Positions 8,091 through 17,550 of a DNA stretch of 64,000 nt are shown in pieces. Position 1 is the stretch's first letter. Each line of letters opens with the position of its first letter. A program made the translations under genes and the position numbers. The stretch covers positions 1 to 64,000 of the forward strand of contig NZ_JASZYT010000018.1 in NCBI RefSeq assembly GCF_030316765.1. The letters are read 5' to 3'. The notes beneath the pieces are model-generated. The model was not told the DNA's origin, searched no databases, and worked only from the letters and a program-made list of their open reading frames with translations. The stretch is from Variovorax saccharolyticus. Its GTDB lineage: Bacteria > Pseudomonadota > Gammaproteobacteria > Burkholderiales > Burkholderiaceae_C.

Positions 8091-9893
8091 ATGACTTCCC
8101 CTGCAGACAACGACAGCACCAAGCCGAGCAATTTCCTGCGCCACGTGATCGAAAACGACCTCGGTCAGGGCCATTATTCCACTCGCAAATGGGGCGGCTC
8201 CCCCGGGGACGCCGCCCACCACGCCCAGGGCATGCAAGACCCGGCCAAGGTCCGCATGCGCTTCCCGCCCGAACCGAACGGCTACCTGCACATCGGGCAC
8301 GCCAAGAGCATCTGGCTCAATTTCGAGCTGGCGAAGGAGTACGGGGGCGTCTGCCACCTGCGTTTCGACGACACCAATCCCGAGAAGGAAGAGCAGGAAT
8401 ACGTCGACGCCATCCGCGATGCCGTGCAATGGCTGGGTTACGACACCCGCTTGGCCGACAACCCGAGGCAGCCGGGCGCGGTCGATGAGCATGTGTACTT
8501 TGCAAGTAACTACTTCGACTTCATGTACCGCGCGGCGGAATACCTGATCGGCGCCGGCCTGGCCTATGTCGACGAGCAGAGCGCCGAGCAGATCCGCGCC
8601 ACCCGCGGCGACTTCAACACGCCCGGCACCGACAGCCCGTTCCGCAGCCGCACGCCCGAAGAGAACCTGGCGCGCTTCCGCGCCATGCGCGACGGCCAGC
8701 TCGACGATGGCGCCGCCGTGCTGCGGGCCCGCATCGACATGGCGAGCCCCAACATCAACATGCGCGATCCGGCGCTCTACCGCATTCGCCGCGCGACCCA
8801 CCACAACACTGGCGACACCTGGTGCATCTACCCGATGTACACCTTCGCCCATCCGATCGAGGACGCGCTGGAGCAGATCACGCACAGCTTCTGCACGCTC
8901 GAGTTCGAGGACCAGCGGCCCTTCTACGACTGGCTGCTCGACCGTCTGGCCGAGGGTGGCCTGATCGCCTCGCCGCACCCGCGCCAGTACGAGTTCGCGC
9001 GGCTCAACGTGACCCATGTCATCACCAGCAAGCGAAAGCTGCGCCAACTGGTCGAAGAGGGGCACGTCGACGGCTGGGACGACCCGCGCATGCCGACGCT
9101 GGCCGGCCTGCGCCGCCGCGGCTACACGCCCGAGGCGCTGAAGCTGTTCTGCGAGCGTTCGGGCGTCACCAAGTCGGGCGGCTGGATCGACTACGCGAGC
9201 CTCGAGGCCGCGCTGCGCGACACGCTCGATCCGATCGCGCCGCGCGCGATGGCGGTGCTCGACCCGGTCAGGCTGGTCATCAGCAACTGGGACGAGCTCA
9301 TGGGCGCCGCCTTCCTCGACGACTGCACGGCGCCGGTGCACCCGCATCACCCGGAGCGCGGCCAGCGCCGCTTCAAGATCGGCCGCGAGGTCTGGATCGA
9401 GCGCACCGACTACGAGGACGTGCAGCCCAAGGGCTTCTTCCGCCTGTTCCCGGGCAACAAGGTGCGCCTGAAGTACGGTCACACGATCGTCTGCACGGGT
9501 GCCACCCGCGACGCCTCGGGCAGGCTGCAGGAAGTGCAGGCCACGCTGGTGCCCGACTCCAAGAGCGGCACGCCGGGCGCCGATGCGATCAAGGTCAAGG
9601 GCAACATCACCTGGGTGGCGGTCGCGGATGCGCTGCCGGCCGAGGTGCGCCTGTACGAGCGGCTGTTCGCGGCCGCGCAGCCGGGCAGCGGCGAATTGCT
9701 CGACGAGCTGAACCGCGACAGCCTGCAGACCAGCCAGGCCTTCGTCGAGCCCTCGCTGGCCCAGGCGGCGCCGGGCGGCGCCGGCTTCCAGTTCGAGCGC
9801 CACGGCTATTTCGTGGTCGATGCCAAGGCGGCGACCGCGGGCCAGCGCGTCTTCAATCGCGCGGCCGGCATGCGCGACAGCTGGGGCAAATGA
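8091..9893 (+). CDS. glnS: Glutaminyl-tRNA synthetase
   Basis: Charges tRNA-Gln with glutamine in the cytoplasm. 600 aa, class I fold: PPEPNGYLHIGHAKS with HIGH at 67-70, the FDDTNPEKE signature, and the KMSKS-like loop VITSKRKLRQL, followed by the two GlnRS beta-barrel domains. Between the N-terminal HVIENDL helix and the catalytic core there is an extra segment of about 20 residues (about 35-55, GGSPGDAAHHAQGMQD) absent from E. coli GlnRS. ATG 8091 is chosen by homology; TAGAAT at 8077-8082 ends only 8 nt before it. The stop overlaps the M23 peptidase start. Confidence 0.97.
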   Translation: MTSPADNDSTKPSNFLRHVIENDLGQGHYSTRKWGGSPGDAAHHAQGMQDPAKVRMRFPPEPNGYLHIGHAKSIWLNFELAKEYGGVCHLRFDDTNPEKEEQEYVDAIRDAVQWLGYDTRLADNPRQPGAVDEHVYFASNYFDFMYRAAEYLIGAGLAYVDEQSAEQIRATRGDFNTPGTDSPFRSRTPEENLARFRAMRDGQLDDGAAVLRARIDMASPNINMRDPALYRIRRATHHNTGDTWCIYPMYTFAHPIEDALEQITHSFCTLEFEDQRPFYDWLLDRLAEGGLIASPHPRQYEFARLNVTHVITSKRKLRQLVEEGHVDGWDDPRMPTLAGLRRRGYTPEALKLFCERSGVTKSGGWIDYASLEAALRDTLDPIAPRAMAVLDPVRLVISNWDELMGAAFLDDCTAPVHPHHPERGQRRFKIGREVWIERTDYEDVQPKGFFRLFPGNKVRLKYGHTIVCTGATRDASGRLQEVQATLVPDSKSGTPGADAIKVKGNITWVAVADALPAEVRLYERLFAAAQPGSGELLDELNRDSLQTSQAFVEPSLAQAAPGGAGFQFERHGYFVVDAKAATAGQRVFNRAAGMRDSWGK

Positions 9894-10756
9894 GCCGCAC
9901 CATGCACCGCCGCTCCTTCGTGCTGGGCTCGGTGGGCCTGCTGGCGCTGCCGGCGCCCGGCGCCGGTGCCGCGCCCTCTTCCGCCAAGGCGGCCACGGTC
10001 TGGCCGCACGACGCGCAGGTGCCGGGCGGCGTGGCGCGCCTGTCGCTCGGGCCCTCCGCGACCCGGCCGGAGGCCCGCACCGAAGCCGGCATCCCGCTGC
10101 TGGTGCTGGGCGACCCGATCGCGTGGACGGCGCTGGTCGGCATCCCGCTCGCGGCCATGCCCGGCAAGGCCCGCATCACGGTGCGCGCCGGCGATGGCGC
10201 CGAGCGGCAGATCGCCTATGCGATCGCGTCCAAGCAGTACAGCGAACAGCGCCTCAAGGTGGCGCCGGGCACGGTCGATCTCTCGCCCGCCGACCAGGCG
10301 CGCTACGAACGCGAGCGCGCCCACCTCGCGGGCGTGATGGCCACCTTCAGCGATGCTTCGCTGCAGGACCTGGAGATGCGGGTTCCGGTGCCGGGCCGGC
10401 GCTCCAGCTCCTTCGGCCTGCGCCGCGTCTTCAACGGCCAGTCGCGCAATCCGCACAGCGGCATGGACATCGCAGCCGCCACCGGCACGCCGGTGCTGGC
10501 GCCGCTGCCGGGCAAGGTCATCGATACCGGCGACTACTTCTTCAATGGCGGCACGGTCTGGCTCGACCATGGCGGCGGCCTGCTCACGATGTACTGCCAT
10601 CTGAGCCGCATCGATGCGAAGGCCGGCGAACTGCTGCAGACCGGCGAGCGCCTGGGCGCGGTCGGCGCCACCGGCCGCGTGACCGGGCCGCACCTGCACT
10701 GGTCCGTGATGCTGAACCGGGCGATGGTGGACCCGGCGCTGTTCATTGCGGGTTGA
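9890..10756 (+). CDS. M23-family peptidase, exported
   Basis: A 288-aa LytM-type zinc endopeptidase predicted to cut peptidoglycan cross-bridges, or to act as an amidase activator, in the periplasm. The N-terminus MSRTMHRRSFVLGSVGLL carries a Tat-like RRSFVL motif and an Ala-rich cleavage region near residue 28. The C-terminal lysostaphin-like domain (about 165-285) retains H189 and D193 (HSGMD), H237, and H268/H270 (HLHW), so it looks catalytically competent. The start overlaps the glnS stop by 4 nt; an internal ATG at 9902 would give a slightly shorter form and keep the twin arginines. Confidence 0.9.
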   Translation: MSRTMHRRSFVLGSVGLLALPAPGAGAAPSSAKAATVWPHDAQVPGGVARLSLGPSATRPEARTEAGIPLLVLGDPIAWTALVGIPLAAMPGKARITVRAGDGAERQIAYAIASKQYSEQRLKVAPGTVDLSPADQARYERERAHLAGVMATFSDASLQDLEMRVPVPGRRSSSFGLRRVFNGQSRNPHSGMDIAAATGTPVLAPLPGKVIDTGDYFFNGGTVWLDHGGGLLTMYCHLSRIDAKAGELLQTGERLGAVGATGRVTGPHLHWSVMLNRAMVDPALFIAG

Positions 10757-10759
10757 GGC

Positions 10760-11695
10760 TCACAACGGCCGTGTCAGGTAAACCGCCTCGCGCCCCACGA
10801 TCACCCTTTGCGCCGGCATGAAGATCGTGCAGTCGTCGCATGGCGCACGGATCTCGTCCGGGCCCTGCGTGGCGATCAGCTCGCCCTTGGCGAAGGTCTC
10901 GAAGCCGATCAGCGGCCGCACGAAGCGGAAGTCCTCGAACTTGATCATGTGCGTCTGCAGCAGCTCGAAGCGGCGCTGCGCTTCGAGCTCGGGCGTTGCC
11001 CCTTCCCGGTCGATCAAGCCGAAATGCGCCAGGAAGCGCAGCGTCACCTCGGTCGCGAGATCGGCCGCACTCTGCTTGAAATGCTGGCCGCACTCGACCA
11101 CCATCGCAGCGCCCGGCGCATCGGCGCCCGCGTGCAGGCCATGCTGGATCAAGGGCGTGCCCGATCCCAGCCCGCTCGGCATCACCAGGTGCACCGGCGG
11201 CAGGCCGATCGCCATCGCCACCCGGGCATTGCGTTCGAAGTCGGGATAGACCCAGAACGGCACCACGTCCTGGCTGGTCGAATGGATGTCGAGGATGTGG
11301 TCGGCGGCGGCCACCACCGGCCGCAGCTCACGCGCGCGGCGCAGTTCGGGACTGTCCTCGGGGCCATCGAGCCACTCGTCGGACCAGACGCGGTTGAGGT
11401 TGTGCACGATCTGCCGGTTGTCGAAAGGCTTCTCGGGATCGAAGGCGTTGTAGGCCTCGACATGGGCGAAGCTGACGGTCAGCGTGCCGATCTTCGGCCG
11501 CACGCCGCTGTCGAGCAGGTGCGCGGCGGCCACCATGCCGCAGATCTCGTTGCCGTGGGTCAGCGCGTTGACCAGCACGTGCGGACCGGGCTTGCCGGAT
11601 TCGAAACGGTGCACGTAGTCGATGCCGGTGTTGCCCTCGCGGTAGGCGGAGATGTCGCGTGGAAGGACTTCGAGAGCGGCTTGGGTCTGGATCAT
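10760..11695 (-). CDS. Succinylglutamate desuccinylase/aspartoacylase-family zinc hydrolase
   Basis: A 311-aa M14-like zinc hydrolase. The zinc ligands H47 and E50 (THGNEICG) and H138 (ILDIHST), and the catalytic glutamate E201 (VVECGQH), are all visible. A beta-strand C-terminal domain resembles that of the AstE/AspA family. These enzymes deacylate N-acyl amino acids or related amides; no ast operon is adjacent, so arginine catabolism is not supported. It is convergent with the M23 peptidase, 3 nt apart, and 32 nt downstream of the aldo/keto reductase gene on the same strand. Confidence 0.82.
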   Translation of the reverse strand: MIQTQAALEVLPRDISAYREGNTGIDYVHRFESGKPGPHVLVNALTHGNEICGMVAAAHLLDSGVRPKIGTLTVSFAHVEAYNAFDPEKPFDNRQIVHNLNRVWSDEWLDGPEDSPELRRARELRPVVAAADHILDIHSTSQDVVPFWVYPDFERNARVAMAIGLPPVHLVMPSGLGSGTPLIQHGLHAGADAPGAAMVVECGQHFKQSAADLATEVTLRFLAHFGLIDREGATPELEAQRRFELLQTHMIKFEDFRFVRPLIGFETFAKGELIATQGPDEIRAPCDDCTIFMPAQRVIVGREAVYLTRPL

Positions 11696-11727
11696 GTGAA
11701 AGTTCTTTGGCTGCGGGATGACGGGCC

Positions 11728-12771
11728 TCAGCGAACGCTGTCGGCCATCTGCTGGCGTCGATTCTCACCCTGGCGCGCGAACATCCAGCCGGGATACTCG
11801 GGCGGCAGCCGGCTCGCCTGGTCGAGCTGCGCGAGCTCGCCTGCGCTCAAGCGCACCTGCGTCGCGCCCAGGTTGTCGGCCAGCTGCTCGGGGCGCCGGG
11901 CGCCGACGATCACGCTGGTGACCTGCTTCTGGTGCAGCAGCCACGCCAGCGCGACCTGTGCCACCGAGACCCCGTGCGCCTCGGCGATCGGCCGCATGGC
12001 GTCGACGCAGTCCCAGGCTCGGTCCTTGTCGACCGGCGGGAAATCGAAGGTGGCGCGGCGGCTGCCTTGCCCGCCCTGCGGCTCGCGCCCGTACTTGCCG
12101 CTCAGCAGTCCGCCGGCGAGCGGGCTCCAGACCATCAGGCCGACGCCTTCGCTCTGGAGCATCGGGACCAGTTCGCGCTCGAGGTCGCGGCCGGCGACCG
12201 TGTAGTAGGCCTGCAGCGATTCGAAGCGCGCCAGTCCCCAGCGTTCGGCAATGCCCAGCGCCTTGACGATCTGCCAGGCCGCCCAGTTGGAGACGCCCAC
12301 ATAGCGCACATGGCCGTCGCGCACCAGCTGGTCGAGCGCCCGCACGGTCTGCTCGATCGGCGTGGCGGGATCGAAGCCGTGGATCTGGTAGAGGTCGATG
12401 TGCTCGAGCTGCAGGCGCTTCAGGCTGGCCTTGACGCCGTCCATGATGTGACCGCGCGAGGCGCCGCGCGCGTTCGGGCCCGACCCGGTCTCGCCGAAGA
12501 CCTTGGTGGCGACCACCACGCTGTCGCGCGGCACCTGCAGGTTCTTCAGCGCCTGGCCGGTGATCTGCTCCGACAGGCCGCCCGCGTAGATGTCCGCGGT
12601 GTCGATGAAGTTGATGCCGGCGTCCAGCGCCTGGCCCACCAGCCGCTCGGCATCGGCCTGCTGCAGGTCGCCGATCTGGCTCCAGATGCCCTCGCTGCCG
12701 CCGAAGGTCATGGTGCCGAGGCAGAGCTCGGAGACGAAGAGGCCGGTGCGGCCGAGAGGGTTGTGACGCAT
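11728..12771 (-). CDS. Aldo/keto reductase
   Basis: A 347-aa NAD(P)H-dependent oxidoreductase of the AKR superfamily (YhdN/Tas-like). The TIM barrel keeps the catalytic tetrad: Asp and Tyr in FIDTADIYAGG, Lys in VVATKVFG, and His in DLYQIHGFD. The C-terminal cofactor segment is SVIVGARRPEQLADNLGA. The ATG at 12771 is preferred over upstream codons because AGGAG lies 7 nt upstream and homologues begin with MRHNPLGRTG. Substrate cannot be deduced. It lies between the zinc hydrolase gene and ylqF, all on the minus strand. Confidence 0.9.
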   Translation of the reverse strand: MRHNPLGRTGLFVSELCLGTMTFGGSEGIWSQIGDLQQADAERLVGQALDAGINFIDTADIYAGGLSEQITGQALKNLQVPRDSVVVATKVFGETGSGPNARGASRGHIMDGVKASLKRLQLEHIDLYQIHGFDPATPIEQTVRALDQLVRDGHVRYVGVSNWAAWQIVKALGIAERWGLARFESLQAYYTVAGRDLERELVPMLQSEGVGLMVWSPLAGGLLSGKYGREPQGGQGSRRATFDFPPVDKDRAWDCVDAMRPIAEAHGVSVAQVALAWLLHQKQVTSVIVGARRPEQLADNLGATQVRLSAGELAQLDQASRLPPEYPGWMFARQGENRRQQMADSVR

Positions 12772-12865
12772 GCTGGAACTCCTGGACGATCGATGAGAGC
12801 GCGGGCGGGCCGCGCCGGACAAGCCCGCCAGCATAGGGGCCCGCGCGAATTCCTGCAGGCGGACG

Positions 12866-13825
12866 CTACGGCGCGTCGGCTTCCTCCGCAGGCCCGTCCT
12901 CGCGCCGGCCCGACCCCTTCTTGCGCGCCCGCGCCGCTTTCTTCGCCGCCCGCTCGGCATCGATCAGCTGCCCCGCGGCCAGCCATTGGGCGAACTCCTC
13001 GGGCGTCTCGAGCGTGATGCGGCCGATGTTGCCGCTGCGGAATTCGTTCATCACGATCTCGGCCGTCTTCTGCAGATTGACCCGGCCCTTGCCGAGCAGT
13101 GCGCCGCGCTTGCGGCCGATGGCTTCGAGCACCTGCTCGTCGCTCAGCGCACCGATCGGATCGATCTTGAAGCGGGCCTCGACCAGGCCCGCATAGTGCC
13201 CCTTGAGGTAGTCGAGCAGTTCGAGCGCGACCTCTTCCTCGTCGAAGGCGTTGCGTCCGATGGCGCCGCTGGCCGCAAGGTTGTAGCCGCTCTTGGCGAC
13301 GATGATGCGCGGCCACAGCATGCCGGGCGTGTCCCAGAGGTAGAAGTCGTCGGCCAGCGTGATGCGCTGCTCGAGCTTGGTGATGCCGGCTTCGTCACCG
13401 GTCTTGGCCTTTCGGCTGCCGGTGAGCGTGTTGATCAATGTCGACTTGCCGACGTTCGGAATGCCGCAGATCAGCACCCGCATCGGCTTGGCCATGCCGC
13501 CGCGCGAAGGCGCCAGCGCATGGCAGGCGTCGATGAGCTGGCGCGCCGGCGTGGTCTGGCTGGCGTCCAGCCCGATCGCCCGGGTGTCCGGCCGGGCGTT
13601 GTAGTGGGCCAGCCACAGCGCGGTGCACGCCGGGTCGGCCAGGTCCTGCTTGTTGAGCACCTTGAGCCCCGGCTTGTGGCCGGTGAGTTCGGCCAGCATC
13701 GGATTGGCGCTGGAGCCGGGCAGGCGCGCGTCGAGCAGCTCGATGACGACGTCGATGTCCTTGATCCGTTCGGCGATGGCCTTCTGGGTCAGGTGCATGT
13801 GACCGGGGAACCACTGGATGGCCAT
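12866..13825 (-). CDS. ylqF: Ribosome biogenesis GTPase YlqF/RbgA
   Basis: A 319-aa circularly permuted GTPase that assists late assembly of the large ribosomal subunit. It starts with the family signature MAIQWFPGHM. The G4 motif NKQD (58-61) precedes G1 GIPNVGKST (121-129) and G3 DTPG (165-168), the diagnostic permuted order. The usual G2 proline appears altered (GDEAGITK). The C-terminus after about 290 is very basic and Ala/Lys/Arg-rich, consistent with RNA binding. It is divergent from the hibernation-like gene at 13978, so two ribosome-related genes share this intergenic region. Confidence 0.93.
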   Translation of the reverse strand: MAIQWFPGHMHLTQKAIAERIKDIDVVIELLDARLPGSSANPMLAELTGHKPGLKVLNKQDLADPACTALWLAHYNARPDTRAIGLDASQTTPARQLIDACHALAPSRGGMAKPMRVLICGIPNVGKSTLINTLTGSRKAKTGDEAGITKLEQRITLADDFYLWDTPGMLWPRIIVAKSGYNLAASGAIGRNAFDEEEVALELLDYLKGHYAGLVEARFKIDPIGALSDEQVLEAIGRKRGALLGKGRVNLQKTAEIVMNEFRSGNIGRITLETPEEFAQWLAAGQLIDAERAAKKAARARKKGSGRREDGPAEEADAP

Positions 13826-13977
13826 CGGGGAACTTCTTTCTCTTGCTGCGGATTCGAGGCGCCATTGTCGCCGGGCCGCGCGTGTGGTCGTTCGGCCCTC
13901 GGCCGCGTTGCCCAAATGCTTACGTACGCCGGCTCCCGATGGGCGCAAAGTAGAGGCTTGCAGAAAGGACACCGCAT

Positions 13978-14337
13978 ATGCAGATTCAAGTCAACACCGG
14001 CAACGGCATCGAGAACAAGGACACCCTGGAACGCTGGGCCGACGGCGAGATGCGGCAGGCCCTGGCCCGCTTCGCCGCCGACGTGACGCGCGTCGAGATC
14101 CACCTGAGCGACGAGAACCATGCGGCCAGCGGCAGCGCCGACAAGCGCTGCACCATGGAGGCCCGCCTGGCCGGCCACCAGCCGCTGGCTGTGAGCCACC
14201 ATGCCAGCGGTCTCGACGAGGCCTTCCGCGGCGCCGCCGACAAGCTCAAGCGCACCCTGGAAAGCACCCTCGGCCGGCTGTACGGGCACCGTGACCGCGA
14301 CTCGATCCGCAAGGACGGCGACGCGGTGGTCGAATAA
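13978..14337 (+). CDS. HPF/RaiA-family ribosome-associated protein
   Basis: A 119-aa homologue of ribosome hibernation factors, which bind the 30S subunit and stop translation in stationary phase. The beta-alpha-beta-beta-beta-alpha pattern is recognisable: TRVEIHLSDENH, a charged middle, and a C-terminal helix DEAFRGAADKLKRTLES. It lacks the long C-terminal dimerisation domain, so it is the short class. Sequence is divergent from canonical HPF, so a nonribosomal role is possible. GAAAGG lies about 8 nt upstream of ATG 13978. The EF-hand membrane protein gene begins 13 nt after its stop, suggesting cotranscription. Confidence 0.8.
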   Translation: MQIQVNTGNGIENKDTLERWADGEMRQALARFAADVTRVEIHLSDENHAASGSADKRCTMEARLAGHQPLAVSHHASGLDEAFRGAADKLKRTLESTLGRLYGHRDRDSIRKDGDAVVE

Positions 14338-14350
14338 GGGTCGCCGGACG

Positions 14351-16540
14351 ATGCAGGAACCACATCGCTGGCAGTTCTTTCGCGCCGGGGGCGTCGACCA
14401 GGTGGCCTTTCGCAGCGGGGCCGACATCGCCCGCATCGGCGAACTCGACCAGAAGCTCTGGGTGGCCCTGGCCTGCCCCACGCGCGGCATCGAGTTCGAC
14501 ACCCGGACGCTCGACCTGATCGACACCGACCACGATGGCCGCATCCGGCCGCCCGAGCTGATCGCCGCCTGCCGTTGGGCCTGTGCGCAGCTGCGCGACG
14601 CCGATGGGCTGCTTGCCGGCAGCGACACGCTGGCCCTCGATGCCTTGGCCGACGACCCGGCCGCATCGATCCCGCTCGCCGAAGAAGCCCGGCGCGTGCT
14701 CGCGCTCGCAGGCAAGGAGGGCGCGACCCACATCTGCCTGGACGACGTGACCCGCCGCGCCGAGCTGCTGGCCGCGATGCGCTTCAACGGCGATGGCGTC
14801 GTCACGCCGGACACCGCCCAGGACGACGAGGCGCTGCAGCGAACGCTGCTGCGCATCATGCAGACCCATGGCAGCCTCAAGGACCGCAACGGCCGCGAAG
14901 GCATCGACAGGGCCCGCGCCGAGGCCTTCTACGCCGAGGCCGAGGCGATGCATGCCTGGCAGGCCGGCGATGGCGCATCGACCTGCCAGGGCGGCGGCAT
15001 GCTCGAAGCGGCCGAGGCGGTCGCCGCGGTTCGCGACAAGGTCGACGACTTCTTCGCCCGCTGCCGCGTGGCCGCCTACGACATCCAGGCGGTGCCGGCG
15101 CTCAATGCATCGAGCGAAACCTACGAGGCGCTGGCGACCCAGGAGCTCAGCCTGCAGGCCGACGGCATCGCGGCGCTGCCCTTGGCGCCGATCAGCCCCG
15201 GCCGCAGCCTGCCCTTGCGGGAGGGCGCGAATCCGGCCTGGGCCGCGGCGCTCGACGCGCTGCGCGCCAAGGCCCTGGTTCCGTTGATGGGCGAAGAGGT
15301 CGCCGCACTCGATGAAGCCTCGTGGATCGAGTTGCAGCGCGTCCTGGCGCCCTGCCGCGACTGGCTGGCCCGCAAGCCCGTCAACACGCTGTCCGCGGAG
15401 GACGGCGCCGGCATCGCACGCCTGCTCGACAGCCGCGCCGCGGTGATGGCGCTGATCGACGAGGACGCCAGCGTCGAGCGCCACAACGCGCGCCTGGTCG
15501 ACCTCGAGAAGCTGCTGCGCCTGCAGCGCGACCTGCTGCGGCTGCTGAACAATTTCGTCTCCTTCAAGGAGTTCTATCGCCGCGAGGGCGCGATCTTCCA
15601 GGCCGGCACGCTCTACCTCGACGGCCGCAGCTGCGACCTCACGGTGCAGGTGGCCGACGCCAAGCAGCACGCGGTGCTGGCCGGCCTCGCCAAGACCTGC
15701 CTGGCCTACTGCGACTGCACCCGCGAAGGGCAGAAGATGGGCATCGTCGCGGCCTTCACCGCCGGCGATGTCGATTTCCTGTTCGTCGGCCGCAACGGCA
15801 TCTTCTACGACCGCCAGGGCCGCGACTGGGATGCCACCATCACGCGCCTGATCGAGAACCCGACCAGCGTCGCGCAGGCCTTCTTCTCGCCCTACAAGAA
15901 GTTCGTGCGATTGATCGAGGAGCAGGTTGCCAAGCGCGCGGCAGCCAGCGAAGCCAGCGCCCAGGGCTCGCTGGGCACGCTGGCCAGCACGCTCGCGAAC
16001 GCCGACCGGGCCATCGCCCCGGCCGCGCCGGCGGGGGCCGCGCCGCCGGTCCGGCTGCCGGCCGGCGGCCGCATCGATGTCGGCACGGTCGCAGCGATCG
16101 GCGTCGCGATGGGAAGCATCAGCGCGGTGCTGGTGGCGCTGTTCAGCAAGTTCATCGATCTGGGCCAGTGGATCCCGATCGCGGTCGTCGGCATCGTGCT
16201 CGCGATCTCCGGGCCGAGCATGCTGATCGCGTGGCTCAAGCTGCACCAGCGCAGCCTGGGCCCGATCCTCGATGCCAGCGGCTGGGCCATCAACGGGCGC
16301 ATGAAGGTCAATGTGCGGCTCGGCGCTTCGCTGTCGAAGACCGCGCAGATCCCGCGTCATGCGAGGCGCTTCGTGCACGACCCCTATGCCGACCGGCGCG
16401 GCGTGGCAGCAGCGCTGGCCGCGCTGGCCGTGGTCGTGGGGGCCGTGGTCGTGGTGTGGCAGTTCGGGCTGCTCGACGCGCGGCTGCCGGCCGCGTTGCA
16501 GCATGCGCCCTCCGCCGCGGCGACGCAGCAGGCCAGCTAG
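14351..16540 (+). CDS. Large membrane protein with EF-hand motif, unknown function
   Basis: A 729-aa protein I cannot assign to a characterised family. Residues 58-69 (DTDHDGRIRPPE) match the 12-residue EF-hand loop at every ligand position (D1, D3, D5, G6, I8, E12). A second degenerate loop (NGDGVVTPDT) lies near residue 152. The long middle is helical and charged without recognised motifs. Three transmembrane helices follow: about 580-600, 610-632 and 685-708. Topology suggests a large cytoplasmic N-terminal region anchored at the C-terminus. There is no signal peptide. It follows the HPF-like gene by 13 nt. Calcium binding is inference from the loop. Confidence 0.78.
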   Translation: MQEPHRWQFFRAGGVDQVAFRSGADIARIGELDQKLWVALACPTRGIEFDTRTLDLIDTDHDGRIRPPELIAACRWACAQLRDADGLLAGSDTLALDALADDPAASIPLAEEARRVLALAGKEGATHICLDDVTRRAELLAAMRFNGDGVVTPDTAQDDEALQRTLLRIMQTHGSLKDRNGREGIDRARAEAFYAEAEAMHAWQAGDGASTCQGGGMLEAAEAVAAVRDKVDDFFARCRVAAYDIQAVPALNASSETYEALATQELSLQADGIAALPLAPISPGRSLPLREGANPAWAAALDALRAKALVPLMGEEVAALDEASWIELQRVLAPCRDWLARKPVNTLSAEDGAGIARLLDSRAAVMALIDEDASVERHNARLVDLEKLLRLQRDLLRLLNNFVSFKEFYRREGAIFQAGTLYLDGRSCDLTVQVADAKQHAVLAGLAKTCLAYCDCTREGQKMGIVAAFTAGDVDFLFVGRNGIFYDRQGRDWDATITRLIENPTSVAQAFFSPYKKFVRLIEEQVAKRAAASEASAQGSLGTLASTLANADRAIAPAAPAGAAPPVRLPAGGRIDVGTVAAIGVAMGSISAVLVALFSKFIDLGQWIPIAVVGIVLAISGPSMLIAWLKLHQRSLGPILDASGWAINGRMKVNVRLGASLSKTAQIPRHARRFVHDPYADRRGVAAALAALAVVVGAVVVVWQFGLLDARLPAALQHAPSAAATQQAS

Positions 16541-16549
16541 GCAGCGCCG

Positions 16550-17467
16550 TCAGCGCTTGCCGGCGTTCGCCATCGCCTTTCCAACTTCGTTGCTGCCCTG
16601 CGCGGCGCCGCTCTGCGGCACGATCTCGCCTGCGCGGTCGCTGACCTCGGCCAAGCGCTGGGCGAGCTGTTCGGGTGCATCGCCGCCAAGGCCGATCCAG
16701 CTGCCCTGGGTCAGCGTGACATGGGCGGCCTCGAAGCTGCCCGCGCCGGCACAGAGGATGGTGCGGTTGGGCGCATCCTGCGCGGCCAGCACCAGCATCG
16801 CGGGCACCACGGCCTCGGGCTTGAGCGCCTCGAGCACCGCCTCGGGCATCAGGTCTTCGGTCATGCGCGTGGCTGCGGTCGGCGCCAGGCAGTTGACGCG
16901 GATGTCGTTCTTGGCGCCTTCGATCGACAGGGTCTGCATCAGCCCCACCAGCGCCATCTTGGCGGCGCCGTAGTTGCTTTGTCCGAAGTTGCCGTACAGG
17001 CCGGAGGACGAGGTGGTCATCACGATGCGGCCGTATTTCTGCTCGTTCATGAGCGCCCAGACCGCCTTGGTGCAGTTCACCGCGCCCATGAGATGGACGT
17101 CGACGACCAGCCGGAAGTCGGCCAGGTCCATCTTGGCGAAGCTCTTGTCGCGCAGGATGCCGGCGTTGTTGACCAGGATGTCGACCCGGCCCCAGGCCTC
17201 GACCGCCTGGGCCACCATCGCCTGCACGGCCTCGAAATCGGTCACCGAGGCGCCATTGGCGATCGCCTCGCCGCCGGCCGCCTTGATCTCGTCGACCACG
17301 GCCTGGGCGGCGCTGACCGACCCGCCGGAACCGTCGCGGGCACCGCCCAGATCGTTGACCACCACCTTGGCGCCGCGCGCCGCCAGTGCCAGCGCATGCT
17401 GGCGTCCCAGCCCGCCGCCGGCGCCGGTCACGATGGCCACGCGGCCCTTGAAGTCGATGCTGCTCAT
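16550..17467 (-). CDS. SDR-family oxidoreductase (3-hydroxyacyl-CoA dehydrogenase-like)
   Basis: A 305-aa NAD(P)-dependent short-chain dehydrogenase. Cofactor motif TGAGGGLGRQHA (about 14-25), NDLGG, the NNAG strand, and the active-site YGAAK (YxxxK) are present. The sequence NDLGGARDGSGGS and overall layout match the dehydrogenase domain of peroxisomal multifunctional enzyme type 2, so a fatty-acyl or steroid beta-oxidation substrate is likely. An extra C-terminal 50 residues follow the SDR core. Start at ATG 17467; an in-frame GTG ten codons earlier cannot be excluded. Upstream neighbour is a receiver-only regulator. Confidence 0.87.
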   Translation of the reverse strand: MSSIDFKGRVAIVTGAGGGLGRQHALALAARGAKVVVNDLGGARDGSGGSVSAAQAVVDEIKAAGGEAIANGASVTDFEAVQAMVAQAVEAWGRVDILVNNAGILRDKSFAKMDLADFRLVVDVHLMGAVNCTKAVWALMNEQKYGRIVMTTSSSGLYGNFGQSNYGAAKMALVGLMQTLSIEGAKNDIRVNCLAPTAATRMTEDLMPEAVLEALKPEAVVPAMLVLAAQDAPNRTILCAGAGSFEAAHVTLTQGSWIGLGGDAPEQLAQRLAEVSDRAGEIVPQSGAAQGSNEVGKAMANAGKR

Positions 17468-17550
17468 GCTTTCAGTGCTTTCGTAGGAGTCGTTGACGCG
17501 ACGCGTTTTAACCCAGAAAGCGGCCCGAGCGGGCCCGGAATGCCCTCGGA

